Shown here piece by piece: positions 44,901-55,699 of a DNA stretch of 64,000 nucleotides. Source of the stretch: Sphingomonas taxi. GTDB lineage: Bacteria; Pseudomonadota; Alphaproteobacteria; Sphingomonadales; Sphingomonadaceae. Made by a program: the position numbers and the translations under genes. The notes below the pieces were generated by a model. The model was not told the DNA's origin, searched no databases, and worked only from the letters and a program-made list of their open reading frames with translations. The DNA lies in NCBI GenBank assembly GCA_003243195.1, contig QFQI01000004.1:1-64000 (forward strand), given 5' to 3'. Each line of letters opens with the position of its first letter. Positions within the stretch are counted from its first letter, which is position 1.

Positions 44901-46235
44901 TCAGGGCGTCGCGCCGTCGCGTGCGTCGCCCGGCCCTTCCGTCCCGGCGCTGCCCACCGAGCGGTCGACCAGCCCGGAACGGCTCATCCACCAGAACAGC
45001 AGCACGCCCGGCAGCGCGATCACCGTGGTGAGCAGGTAGAAGTGGACATAGCCCATCCGCTCCACCAGCGCGCCGGCGGTGGTGCCGGTGACGACGCGCC
45101 CGACGATGCTCGCCGCCGCGGAGATCAGTGCATATTGCGCTGCGGTGAAGCGAAGATCGCACAGCGCCGAGAAATAGGCGACGACGGTCACGCCGCCGAT
45201 CCCCGAGGCGATATTCTCGAACACCATCGCCCCCGCCAGCCCGGCGTTGCTGTGGCCGGCGGCGGCCAGCAGCGCGAAGCTGGCGTTCGACACCGCCATC
45301 AGCACCAGGCTGAGCAGCACCGAGCGCTTCAGCCCCAGTCGCGCGTAGAGCGCACCGCCGATGAAGATGCCGATCAGATAGGCCCAGAAGCCGACACCGA
45401 CATCGTACAGCGCGATCTCGTCGTTGCTGAACCCGAGGTCGTCGAGCAGCAGCCGCAACACCAATTGCCCCAGCGTATCGCCGATCTTGTGGATCAGGAT
45501 GAACGCCAGCACCACCAGCGCGCCCGGGCGGGCGAAGAATTGCACGAACGGTCGCCAGATCGCCGCCAGCGCATCGCCGGGACCGCGACGTTCCACCGGA
45601 TCGCGGTGGCGGCGCGGCTCGCCGATCACCAGCCCGGCGATCATCGCCGGCAGCGCGAGCGCCGCCGTGGCGAGATATGCGGCTTCCCACCCGACGCGCG
45701 CCGCCAGCACCAGCGCGAGCCCGCCCGCACCCGCCGATCCGATCCGCCAGCCGTATTGGCTCATCCCCGATCCGACACCCAGTTGGCGCGGCTCCAGGAT
45801 CTCGATGCGATAGGCGTCGATCACCACGTCGAAGGTCGATCCCGCCACGCCGACCAGGATCGCGGCGGTGGCGGTGGCGGCGATGCTGGTGCGCGGATCG
45901 ACCAGGGCGAGATTGGCAATCGCCGCGATCACCAGCACGCCGGCGAACAGCAGCCAGGACACGCGCTGCCCCCATCGTCCCAGCACCGGCAGCCGCACGC
46001 CGTCCACCACCCACGCCCACAGGAATTTGAGGTTGTAGACGAGGAAGGCGAGGCTGAACGCGGTGACCGTTTTCTTGTCGATACCATCCTGTGCGAGGCG
46101 GCTGGTGAGCGTGGACGCGATCATCGCATAAGGAAAACCGGACGAAACCCCCAGCGCGAACGCCGCCAGCGGCCCGCGTTCGACATACGGGCGCACGCCG
46201 TCGACCCATGTCCGTCCGTCCGCCCGCGCCGCCAT
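44901..46235 (-). CDS. AmpG-like MFS transporter (muropeptide permease family)
   Basis: A 444-residue major-facilitator protein with about 12-13 helices in the inner membrane. The early L-x-x-F-A-L-G-V-S-S-G-F-P-Y, the A-F-S-L-A-F-L-V-Y-N-L-K-F-L-W-A helix and the H-K-I-G-D-T-L motif match AmpG, which imports anhydro-muropeptides for cell wall recycling. This would suit the MltB and D-Ala carboxypeptidase genes at the other end of the window. The start at 46235 has GAGAG upstream. The open frame extends to 46463, inside the next gene's antisense, and is not used. Specificity is by analogy. Confidence 0.88.
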   Translation of the reverse strand: MAARADGRTWVDGVRPYVERGPLAAFALGVSSGFPYAMIASTLTSRLAQDGIDKKTVTAFSLAFLVYNLKFLWAWVVDGVRLPVLGRWGQRVSWLLFAGVLVIAAIANLALVDPRTSIAATATAAILVGVAGSTFDVVIDAYRIEILEPRQLGVGSGMSQYGWRIGSAGAGGLALVLAARVGWEAAYLATAALALPAMIAGLVIGEPRRHRDPVERRGPGDALAAIWRPFVQFFARPGALVVLAFILIHKIGDTLGQLVLRLLLDDLGFSNDEIALYDVGVGFWAYLIGIFIGGALYARLGLKRSVLLSLVLMAVSNASFALLAAAGHSNAGLAGAMVFENIASGIGGVTVVAYFSALCDLRFTAAQYALISAAASIVGRVVTGTTAGALVERMGYVHFYLLTTVIALPGVLLFWWMSRSGLVDRSVGSAGTEGPGDARDGATP

Positions 46236-46285
46236 CAACTCTCGCTCCACCCACGTCCTGGCGCCGGTGTAGCGGCAAAACTGCG

Positions 46286-46735
46286 TCAGGGAAGCGGCGA
46301 TCCGCCGTTCGCCGCCCCGAACAGCCGCAACCCGGTCGGCAGCCGCGCCGGCCGCTTGCCCGCGACCGCCTCGGCGATCGCGTCGATCGCGTTCAGCAGG
46401 TCGCGCTGCGCATAGGGTTTGGCGAGACAACCGACCGCCAACGCCTCCGCGTCCACCGGACATGCGCCGGTGACGAACAGGACCGGGATCTGCCGCGCCG
46501 CGGCCGCGCGGGCGACGTCCAGGCCGGTCCCGTCGGCGAGATTGACGTCGGCCAGCACCAGGTCGATCGCGGCTCCGCCGTCGATCACCTCCACCGCGTC
46601 CGCCACCCGGTCGACGGTGGCGACGACGCTATAGCCCTGATCGCCGAGCAGATATTCGGTATCGAACGCGACCAGCGGCTCGTCCTCCACCACCAGGAGC
46701 TTTTCGATCGACCGCTGCCGCCGTCCGAACAACAT
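46286..46735 (-). CDS. orphan response-regulator receiver protein
   Basis: A 149-residue single-domain receiver (CheY-like) without DNA-binding domain. Acidic E17-D18, phospho-acceptor D63 (L-A-D-V-N-L), T89 (V-T-G) and K106 (A-K-P-Y) are all in place, so it should be phosphorylated. The start M-L-F-G-R-R at 46735 is chosen. No kinase is adjacent; the nearest is the degenerate one at 24 kb. The region upstream shows a weak EcfG-like pattern, GGAAA-N16-AGTT (46794-46770). Such receivers often serve phosphorelays. Confidence 0.88.
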   Translation of the reverse strand: MLFGRRQRSIEKLLVVEDEPLVAFDTEYLLGDQGYSVVATVDRVADAVEVIDGGAAIDLVLADVNLADGTGLDVARAAAARQIPVLFVTGACPVDAEALAVGCLAKPYAQRDLLNAIDAIAEAVAGKRPARLPTGLRLFGAANGGSPLP

Positions 46736-46828
46736 GCCACATCCCCCGGTTGACCGATCCGATCCATCAAACTCCGCCGCGTGTAAATATTTCCGCCGCT
46801 GCGTCGCACGATACGCTAAGCGGTCGGC

Positions 46829-47827
46829 ATGTCCGACGACCGTTCCCAGCACCGTATCGCCAAGCTGCTCGCCCGCGCCGGTGTGGCATCACGGCGCGAG
46901 GTGGAGCGGATGATCGCGGAAGGGCGGATCGCGAAGGACGGCGTCGTGCTCGACACCGCGGCGACGGTGCTCGCCTCGCTGGACGGCGTGACCGTCGACG
47001 GGCAGCCGGTCGCGGCGGCGGAGCCGGCGCGGCTGTTCCTGTTCCACAAACCGACCGGCGTCCTCACCGCCGAACGGGATCCCGCGGGACGCGCGACGAT
47101 CTACGACCGGCTGCCGAAGGACCTGCCGCGGCTGGTCCCGGTCGGGCGGCTCGACCTGAATACGGAGGGGCTGCTGCTGCTGACCACCGATGGCGGGCTG
47201 AAGCGCGAGCTGGAACTGCCCGCCACCGGGGTGGAGCGCAGCTATCGCGCGCGCGCGTACGGGCAGGTCAGCCAGACGCAACTGGAGGAGCTGATCCACG
47301 GCATCGAGATCGACGGCATCCGCTACGGGTCGATCGACGCCAATCTGGAGCGACGCACCGGCGCGAACGTGTGGATCGAGATGACGCTGCGCGAGGGCAA
47401 GAACCGCGAGGTGCGCCGCGTGCTGGAGCATCTGGGCTTGCGCGTCAGCCGGCTGATCCGCACGCGTTACGGCCCGTTCGTGCTCGGCGACCTGCCCGTC
47501 GGCGACATCGGGGAGGTGCGCACCGCCGACCTGACCGCGTTCCTTCACACGCTGAAGGCCGCGCCGCGACTGCGCGAGCCGGTGCGCGATGTGGCGGTCG
47601 CCGGCGGTCGCCGTGGCGCACCGCGCCGTGCGCCGGTCAAGCCGGTGCCACCACCTGTCCGTCGCCCGGTGGCCGCCAAGCCCGCGCTGCCGCCCAGACC
47701 GACCCCCAAACCCGCCGACGCGGAAGAAGCCGCCACGCCGCCGGTTCGCCCGCCGCGGATCAAGCGGCAGGCGGGCTGGGCCAAGCCGAAGCCGCGCTCC
47801 GGTCCGCCCAAGCGGGGCCGCCGGTGA
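46829..47827 (+). CDS. rluB: 23S rRNA pseudouridine synthase, RluB family
   Basis: A 332-residue enzyme: S4 RNA-binding domain at about residues 9-55, then the RsuA/RluB catalytic domain with Asp109 in G-R-L-D-L-N-T-E-G-L. It probably makes pseudouridine 2605 of 23S rRNA. After about residue 250 there is a Pro/Arg/Lys-rich basic tail (R-R-G-A-P-R-R-A, P-P-R-P-T-P-K-P), probably RNA-binding and disordered, longer than in E. coli. It overlaps rsmD by four bases. The RluB/RluE/RluF choice is made on length and S4 domain. Confidence 0.93.
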   Translation: MSDDRSQHRIAKLLARAGVASRREVERMIAEGRIAKDGVVLDTAATVLASLDGVTVDGQPVAAAEPARLFLFHKPTGVLTAERDPAGRATIYDRLPKDLPRLVPVGRLDLNTEGLLLLTTDGGLKRELELPATGVERSYRARAYGQVSQTQLEELIHGIEIDGIRYGSIDANLERRTGANVWIEMTLREGKNREVRRVLEHLGLRVSRLIRTRYGPFVLGDLPVGDIGEVRTADLTAFLHTLKAAPRLREPVRDVAVAGGRRGAPRRAPVKPVPPPVRRPVAAKPALPPRPTPKPADAEEAATPPVRPPRIKRQAGWAKPKPRSGPPKRGRR

Positions 47828-48363
47828 GGATCATCGCCGGTCAGTGGCGCGGGCGTCCGCTCGCCGCGCCGAAGGGCGACGCCACACGCCCCACCGCCGA
47901 TCGCACGCGCGAGGCGCTGTTCTCGATGCTGGCCAGCCGCGTCGGCAGCTTCGACGGCCTGGCGGTGGCCGATCTGTTCGCCGGCTCCGGCGCGCTGGGG
48001 CTGGAGGCGCTGTCGCGCGGTGCGGCGACATGCCTGTTCGTGGAGCAGGACAAGCCGGCGCTCGACGTGCTGCGCGCGAACATCGCCCGGCTCGGCGCGA
48101 CGGGGGCCGACGTGCGGCCGGGGTCGGTGCTGGCGCTGGGACCGGCGCGCGCGCCGCTCGACATCGTGATGATGGACCCCCCTTATCAGACCGGCGCGGG
48201 CGCGGTGGCCGCCGACAAGCTGGCGCGGCTCGGCTGGATCGGTCCCGCGACCTGGGTGTCGATCGAAACCTCGCGCGAGGAAACGACCCCGCCGTCCGGC
48301 TTCACCGTCGACGCCGATCGCGTCCACGGCCGTGCGCGGCTGATGCTGCTGCGCCGCGCCTGA
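47824..48363 (+). CDS. rsmD: 16S rRNA (guanine966-N2)-methyltransferase
   Basis: A 179-residue SAM methyltransferase modifying G966 of 16S rRNA. The SAM loop V-A-D-L-F-A-G-S-G-A-L-G-L-E-A and catalytic D-P-P-Y near residue 119 identify RsmD. The frame is open far upstream in rluB antisense reading, but the GTG giving V-R-I-I-A-G-Q-W-R-G forms a GTGA overlap with the rluB stop and is the family N-terminus. It abuts the convergent MHS transporter stop with no gap. Confidence 0.95.
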   Translation: MRIIAGQWRGRPLAAPKGDATRPTADRTREALFSMLASRVGSFDGLAVADLFAGSGALGLEALSRGAATCLFVEQDKPALDVLRANIARLGATGADVRPGSVLALGPARAPLDIVMMDPPYQTGAGAVAADKLARLGWIGPATWVSIETSREETTPPSGFTVDADRVHGRARLMLLRRA

Positions 48364-49668
48364 TTACGGTCCCGCCACCGGCGCCGGCGCGACATGCCGG
48401 CCGGGCCGCATCGCCAGCAGCGCGGCAAGGCTCAGCAGCGACATGAACGCCAGATAACCGCCGACCAGCGACAGCCCGCCGCGCCGCGCCAGCGTCTCGG
48501 CCGCGACCGGGGTCAGCCCCCCACCGATGATCCCCGCCATGTTGAACGCCAGACTGACGCCGGTGTAGCGCACCCGCGCCGGAAACAGTCCCGGCAGCCA
48601 TGCGCCAAGCGGGCCATAGACGAACCCCATCACGAACAGCGCGACGGCGAGGGTCGCGAACACCAGCGGCAGCGATCCCGAACCGAGCCCCGGCGCCAGC
48701 AGGAAACCCGCCGCGACCGCCGCGCAACAGCCCCATTTCAGCACGTGCGCCGGGCTGGTGCGGTCGGCCCATTCGCCGGACAGGAAGATGCCCAGCGCCA
48801 TGAACAGGATCGCGCCGAGTTGCAGCCCCAGGAACGTCTGACGGTCGATGCCGAGCCGCGTCGTCGCATAGCCGAGCGCGAAGGCGGTCGCGATGTAATA
48901 GACCGCGAAGCAGGCCACCGCGCCCAGCGTGCCGCCGACCGCGACCCGCCAGTGATCGCGCAGCAACTCCCCCATCGGCACCGCGGGCGGCGGTCCTTCC
49001 TCCAGCACCCGCGCAAAGGCGGGGGTTTCGGCGATCTTCAGCCGCACCCACAGCCCCAGTCCGACCAGCACGATCGACAGCACGAAGGGGATGCGCCAGC
49101 CCCACGCCATGAAATCGGCCGGCGTCATCGCCAGTCCCAGCAGCAGGAACAGCCCGTTGGCGGCGATGAACCCGACCGGCGCGCCGAGCTGCGGCACCAT
49201 CCCGTAGCGCCCGCGCCGGCCGGGCGGGGCGTTCTCCACCGCCAGCAGCGCCGCGCCGCCCCACTCGCCGCCCAGCCCGAAGCCCTGTCCGAAGCGAAGC
49301 GCGCACAACAGCACCGGCGCCAGATAGCCCGCCTGCGCATAGGTCGGCAGGAAAGCGATCGCCAGCGTCGAGCCGCCCATCAGCATCAGGCTGGCCACCA
49401 GCGTGGACTTGCGGCCGATCCGGTCGCCGTAATGGCCGAACGCCCACGCGCCCACCGGGCGGGCGAAGAACGCCACCGCCAGGCTGCCGTAGGCGGCGAG
49501 CAACTGCGCCGACGGGTCACCGGCGGGAAAGAACAATGGCCCGAACACCAGCGACGCCGCCGTCGCGTAGATGTAGAAATCGTAGAACTCCACCGATGTA
49601 CCGACGAGGCTGGCCAGCAGGATGCGGCGGTGGGAAGCGGCGGGCATTGCAACGGAACGGGCGACCAT
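48364..49668 (-). CDS. MHS family MFS transporter (metabolite:H+ symporter)
   Basis: A 434-residue transporter with 12 helices of the ProP/KgtP/ShiA branch. The signature G-T-S-V-E-F-Y-D-F-Y-I-Y-A in helix 1, the R-P-V-G-A-W-A-F-G-H-Y-G-D-R-I-G-R-K loop and G-L-G-G-E-W-G-G-A are diagnostic. The substrate could be an organic acid or osmolyte and cannot be told from here. The start at 49668 has GAAAGAGG before it; an ATG seven codons in is the alternative. It is a single gene with no catabolic neighbour. Confidence 0.9.
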   Translation of the reverse strand: MVARSVAMPAASHRRILLASLVGTSVEFYDFYIYATAASLVFGPLFFPAGDPSAQLLAAYGSLAVAFFARPVGAWAFGHYGDRIGRKSTLVASLMLMGGSTLAIAFLPTYAQAGYLAPVLLCALRFGQGFGLGGEWGGAALLAVENAPPGRRGRYGMVPQLGAPVGFIAANGLFLLLGLAMTPADFMAWGWRIPFVLSIVLVGLGLWVRLKIAETPAFARVLEEGPPPAVPMGELLRDHWRVAVGGTLGAVACFAVYYIATAFALGYATTRLGIDRQTFLGLQLGAILFMALGIFLSGEWADRTSPAHVLKWGCCAAVAAGFLLAPGLGSGSLPLVFATLAVALFVMGFVYGPLGAWLPGLFPARVRYTGVSLAFNMAGIIGGGLTPVAAETLARRGGLSLVGGYLAFMSLLSLAALLAMRPGRHVAPAPVAGP

Positions 49669-50108
49669 GCGGCCTCTTTCGGGCCGGCGTCGCCCCGGCG
49701 TCAACGCGCAAAAAATGTCTCACCAGTCACGAAATCGCTGCGCCGCGACACAAGACAGCAATGTTGCCGGATTAAGGGAGGTTCGCGGCGCCGCTCCCCT
49801 GACTGGCGCCGCATCGCTGGGCAGCCCCCCCTCGCCCGGCCATTCCCTGAACTACGGGGCGGCCGTCAAGCGGCTGCCCCGGCTTTTCGCGGCAGGCATG
49901 CCGGCGCGCGTGCCACAGACGGGCGGCACATGTCCGACGGGTCGTGAAGCGGGTGAGGCTACCAGTCTCTACGGCTTTCTCCGCCCGGCCGGCTGCTCAG
50001 GATCGGTCGCGACCAGAGAGGCGAGCCGGTCGGGACAGGCTGCCCTGCCGCGCTCGTCCCGATACGTCGTCTCGATTCTGCCGGATACGGCTGCCGCTGC
50101 TGCCAGGC
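49669..50108. other. 440-base gap, no gene supported
   Basis: Between the divergent MHS start and the Pit transporter 3' end there is no frame with a credible start, ribosome binding site and homology. An open plus-strand frame crosses the region but its translation (rich in Arg/Pro/Ser) looks like read-through of non-coding GC-rich DNA. An A-rich patch at about 49711-49716 is likely part of the MHS promoter. No tRNA-like fold or strong terminator is seen. Confidence 0.4.
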
Positions 50109-51743
50109 CTAGAAGGCGGCTGCGCGGACCGCCGAGAGCAACATCCAGTAGAGCGCGCCCGACAGCAGCATCGCGACCGGCAGGGTCAGCAGCCACGCCG
50201 CCGCAAGCTGAAGCAGTGTGCGGCGTTGCAGCCCCTGCCCGCTCGCCACCGATGCGCCGGCGACGCCCGACGACAGGATATGCGTCGTCGATACCGGCAG
50301 GCCGAAGCGATCCGCGGCCAGGATCGTGCCCGCCGCCACCAGCTCCGCCGATGCGCCCATGCCGTACGTCATGTGCTGCTTGCCGATCTTTTCGCCGACG
50401 GTCACCACGATGCGCTTCCACCCGACCATCGTGCCCAGGCCGAGCGCCAGCGCGACCGCCACCTTCACCCACAGCGGGATGAAGCGCGTGCCGCGTTCCA
50501 GTCGCGACTGGTAATCGGTGAGCATGTCCTTTTCACGCGCGCTCAACCCGCTGGCCGGCGACTTCACGATCAGCCGCGTCGCATCCAGCACCAGATACAT
50601 GTCGTTGCGGATATTGGGCGTGGCGCGCGCGGGCACCTTGCCCAGCGAGCCGTAGCTGGCCACGCGCGCGGAAAGGTCGCGGGACACAGTGACGATCGCG
50701 CCATAGGTGGCGCGGTTCACGACGCGATGGTGCTGCAATGCCGTCATCAGCACGCCGCGGGCATCCCCGCCGGCGACCGGCTGCGCGCCATGACGCGTCA
50801 GCACGCGGCTCGCCGCCTCCGCGCTGCGCACGAACGCGGGCGTCTCGCTCGCCGGCAGCGTGCGGTTGAGCGCATAGGCGGTCGGCGCGCAGCCGATGAG
50901 GATCAGCATGATGAGTCCCATGCCCTTCTGCCCGTCGTTGGAGCCGTGGCTGAACGACACCGCCGTGCAGGTGAAGATCAGCAGCGCGCGGATGCCGCGC
51001 GGTGGCGGGGCGTCGCCACGCGGCGCGGTCATCAGTTTCGGATCGCGCGTCACATGGCGCATCACCACCAGCAGCAGCGCCGCCGCGCCGAAGCCGATCA
51101 GCGGCGCCATCCACAATCCGGTCAGTACCTTGGTCGCCTGCCCCCAGTCGACGCCCGATGTGCCGCCGGCCGAGGAGGAGAGGAACTGGTTGGCAAGCCC
51201 GACTCCCAGCACCGATCCGATCAGCGTGTGGCTGGAGCTGTTGGGGAGGCCGACATACCAGGTGGCGAGATTCCACAGCACCGCGGCGAGCAGCAGCGCG
51301 AAGATCATCGCGAACCCCGCGCCCTTCCCGACGTTCAGCACCAGATCGACTGGCAGCAGCGTCACGATCGAATAGGCCACCGCGCCCGACGAGAGCATCA
51401 CGCCCAGGAAGTTGAAGAATCCCGACCAGATCACCGCGATGTTGGCGGGCAGCGAGTTGGTGTAGATAACCGTCGCGACCGCATTGGCGGTGTCGTGAAA
51501 GCCGTTCACGAATTCGAAGCCGAGCGCGATCAGCAAGGCCAGCGCAAGGAAGGCGAACACGCCGAGTTCGAGCTGCTCGCCGACCTGATGCGTATCGACC
51601 AGCACACTGATCCCGGCATAGGCGAAGCCCGCCAGGACGATGCCGAGGAACAAAGGCCGCGCGGCCGGATGGACCGGATCGTCGAACGTACGCGAAGGTG
51701 CCGTTGACGCGGGCTGCGACGCCGCAAGGACATTGGAAGCCAT
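50109..51743 (-). CDS. inorganic phosphate transporter, Pit family
   Basis: A 544-residue low-affinity phosphate permease in the inner membrane. The two Pit signatures are clear: F-V-N-G-F-H-D-T-A-N-A in the first half and F-S-H-G-S-N-D-G-Q-K-G-M-G in the second. A central insert of about 180 residues (starting around residue 300, with R-S-A-E-A-A-S and R-N-D-M-Y-L-V-L-D) is mainly hydrophilic, as in PitA of E. coli. The start has GAGGGCGG before ATG. No phoU-like DUF47 partner is adjacent. Confidence 0.95.
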   Translation of the reverse strand: MASNVLAASQPASTAPSRTFDDPVHPAARPLFLGIVLAGFAYAGISVLVDTHQVGEQLELGVFAFLALALLIALGFEFVNGFHDTANAVATVIYTNSLPANIAVIWSGFFNFLGVMLSSGAVAYSIVTLLPVDLVLNVGKGAGFAMIFALLLAAVLWNLATWYVGLPNSSSHTLIGSVLGVGLANQFLSSSAGGTSGVDWGQATKVLTGLWMAPLIGFGAAALLLVVMRHVTRDPKLMTAPRGDAPPPRGIRALLIFTCTAVSFSHGSNDGQKGMGLIMLILIGCAPTAYALNRTLPASETPAFVRSAEAASRVLTRHGAQPVAGGDARGVLMTALQHHRVVNRATYGAIVTVSRDLSARVASYGSLGKVPARATPNIRNDMYLVLDATRLIVKSPASGLSAREKDMLTDYQSRLERGTRFIPLWVKVAVALALGLGTMVGWKRIVVTVGEKIGKQHMTYGMGASAELVAAGTILAADRFGLPVSTTHILSSGVAGASVASGQGLQRRTLLQLAAAWLLTLPVAMLLSGALYWMLLSAVRAAAF

Positions 51744-51827
51744 GATGGTTCCGCCCTCGACCCCAACGGTGACACTTTGATGACGCTCACCGTCTCCGAC
51801 CAGCGAAATCGCCGGTCCGGGGGCCGG

Positions 51828-52229
51828 TCAATCCATGTCGGGATAGGTCTGGAACGCGGGCAGCGCCGCGATTCCGTCCGCCCACGGCAGACGATCCTTC
51901 ACCATGATCTGTGCGCCGGGCGCATGCGCCTCCGGTGAATCCAGCGTACCGGACTGGACGTCGACGATCCCGGGCAGCATGGCGGGGTTGCGATAGAACA
52001 GCCCCGTTCCGCATGTGCCGCAGAACTCGCGCACGACATGTTCGGACGATCGGTAGCGCGCGGGCGTGCCGGTGACGGTGAACGATTCCTCGCGGAACGC
52101 CATCCAGCCGACCATCGGCGCCCCCGACCATGTTCGGCAATCCGTACAATGGCATATCGCATGATGCTCCGGCGCGGCCTCACCCGCATAGCTGATCTCG
52201 CCACAATGGCAGCGGCCGGTAATCGTCAT
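51828..52229 (-). CDS. GFA family protein (CENP-V/glutathione-formaldehyde-like)
   Basis: A 133-residue zinc-binding protein of the GFA/CENP-V fold. Metal-ligand Cys pairs are visible: G-R-C-H-C-G near residue 8, C-H-C-T-D-C near 28, and C-G-T-C-G near 95. The family includes enzymes that add glutathione to formaldehyde, but most members have no known substrate and the call stays at family level. It is divergent from the UvrD-like helicase, with 136 bases between the starts. Confidence 0.9.
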   Translation of the reverse strand: MTITGRCHCGEISYAGEAAPEHHAICHCTDCRTWSGAPMVGWMAFREESFTVTGTPARYRSSEHVVREFCGTCGTGLFYRNPAMLPGIVDVQSGTLDSPEAHAPGAQIMVKDRLPWADGIAALPAFQTYPDMD

Positions 52230-52346
52230 CGTTCAGCCCCCTCAACGATGTTTATGCTCTGTTCCATGATAGCCGCGCCGTCTCGCCGTGCAAGCGCGGC
52301 ATGTCGACTGTAACGAATCGCCGTCGCGCTTGCCCCCTCGCGCGCC

Positions 52347-52361
52347 GTTCCCTACCTGTTC
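52347..52361 (+). promoter_or_regulatory. LexA box at the helicase promoter
   Basis: GTTCCCTACCTGTTC is an exact GTTC-N7-GTTC operator, four bases before the GTG start of the helicase. TTGCCC (52330-52335) and TACCTG (52353-52358) 17 bases apart fit a promoter whose -10 lies inside the box and whose transcript would begin at or next to the start codon, meaning a leaderless message. Confidence 0.7.
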
Positions 52362-52365
52362 AAAC

Positions 52366-54678
<2,313 letters not shown>

Positions 54679-54703
54679 TGGTTTACCTCCGCCGTGGGTT
54701 GCT

Positions 54704-54907
54704 TTGCCTGTCGCAAACTTCGGGGGCTACACGGGCGAGCGCTACCTGCCCGGAAAGGTGGGCGCGGCGCGCTTCGGCGCCGATGACGTCCGCGCCACCG
54801 CGAAAAAGCGCGTCGAGACCATAAAGGGGATGAGCAGGGCGGAACGGCTCAGGGCGTTGTCCGGCCGATCCGTACCGCACCGCTCGCCCACAGCGCCCAC
54901 CAGATAA
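54704..54907 (+). CDS. possible small ORF (doubtful)
   Basis: A 67-codon frame with TTG start and high GC at third positions, translating to N-F-G-G-Y-T-G-E-R-Y-L-P-G-K then basic helical sequence (T-A-K-K-R-V-E-T-I-K-G-M-S-R-A-E-R). There is no ribosome binding site and the last 59 bases overlap the 3' end of the DoxX-like gene on the other strand. It could be a real small gene or GC-driven noise. Confidence 0.25.
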   Translation: MPVANFGGYTGERYLPGKVGAARFGADDVRATAKKRVETIKGMSRAERLRALSGRSVPHRSPTAPTR

Positions 54908-55193
54908 TCGCCGGCTGGAGCGCGAGCCGGGGTGCGTGATACCACAGCGACAGGCCAGTGCCGCGCGACAGGTCGATCGCGGCATGGCGGATGTTCGCGG
55001 GCCAGACGCACAGCGCATAGGCCGCCAGCGCCCATCCCGCTGCCCGCCGCCACGGCGCGGGCAGCAGCAGTGCGGCCGCGCCGGCCAGTTCGCACCATCC
55101 GGTCGCGATCACCGCAAGGCGCGGCGCCGGCACCCATGCCGGCACGATCCGTACTATCGCATCCGTGACGATCAGGTGCGCCACTCCCGCCAC
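54849..55193 (-). CDS. DoxX-like small membrane protein (start uncertain)
   Basis: A DoxX-family four-helix inner-membrane protein of at least 114 residues. From the GTG at 55193 the product begins M-A-G-V-A-H-L-I-V, which cuts the first helix. Upstream, in frame and without stops, the genome encodes G-L-A-L-F-Y-A-V-A-G, the missing half of helix 1. No ATG, GTG or TTG lies there. A CTG at 55274 forms a CTGA overlap with the stop of the upstream gene, and an ATT follows later. The true start is probably non-standard. The function of DoxX proteins is mostly unknown, with links to redox control in some. Confidence 0.75.
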   Translation of the reverse strand: MAGVAHLIVTDAIVRIVPAWVPAPRLAVIATGWCELAGAAALLLPAPWRRAAGWALAAYALCVWPANIRHAAIDLSRGTGLSLWYHAPRLALQPAIIWWALWASGAVRIGRTTP

Positions 55194-55270
55194 GGCATAG
55201 AACAGCGCCAGCCCCCGGCGCGCAATCCGTCGTCCGCGAGGTTCCTCTTGCCGGACGCGGGCGGGGTTCG

Positions 55271-55612
55271 TCAGGGTTCGATCGCCAGCAGCGTTACGCC
55301 CTGGTAACGGGCCTCGCCCGGTACGAACAGCTCGCTGGGTTTGAAGCGGCGCGGGGTGATGCGCAACGCCGACAGGCCGGCCAGCTTGAACGCGCCGATC
55401 TTCGCCTCCTTGGGCGGCTGGCCGTCGCGCTCCAGCGTCAGCGCGTCGAGATAGATCTCGCCGTGCTTGGTATAGAGCACGTGCGGCGCCAGCGTCACGC
55501 TGCCGCGGTTGTACATCGCCGCGATCGCCTGTTGCTTGACGATCGCCTCGAAGACGATGGGGACGGTTTCGGGCACCACCGGAGCGGGCCGGCTTTGGGA
55601 TTCGGCATTCAT
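55271..55612 (-). CDS. conserved hypothetical protein
   Basis: A 113-residue soluble protein, unrecognised. After a Pro/Ser-rich first 15 residues it alternates short strands: P-I-V-F-E-A-I-V, then G-S-V-T-L-A-P-H-V-L-Y-T-K-H-G-E-I-Y-L-D-A-L-T-L-E-R-D-G-Q and K-I-G-A-F-K-L-A-G-L-S-A-L, like a WYL-type or small regulatory barrel; this resemblance is weak. The start ATG at 55612 directly follows an in-frame GTG, and an out-of-frame ATG nearby is a decoy. Its stop may be coupled to the DoxX-like gene. Confidence 0.7.
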   Translation of the reverse strand: MNAESQSRPAPVVPETVPIVFEAIVKQQAIAAMYNRGSVTLAPHVLYTKHGEIYLDALTLERDGQPPKEAKIGAFKLAGLSALRITPRRFKPSELFVPGEARYQGVTLLAIEP

Positions 55613-55699
55613 CACGCGGTCCTTAGTCGATCCCGCTGCATCGCAGCAACAACATCGCCGGAAACGCTCCGTTCCCGCCCGGGACATCCCGGCGGGCGG

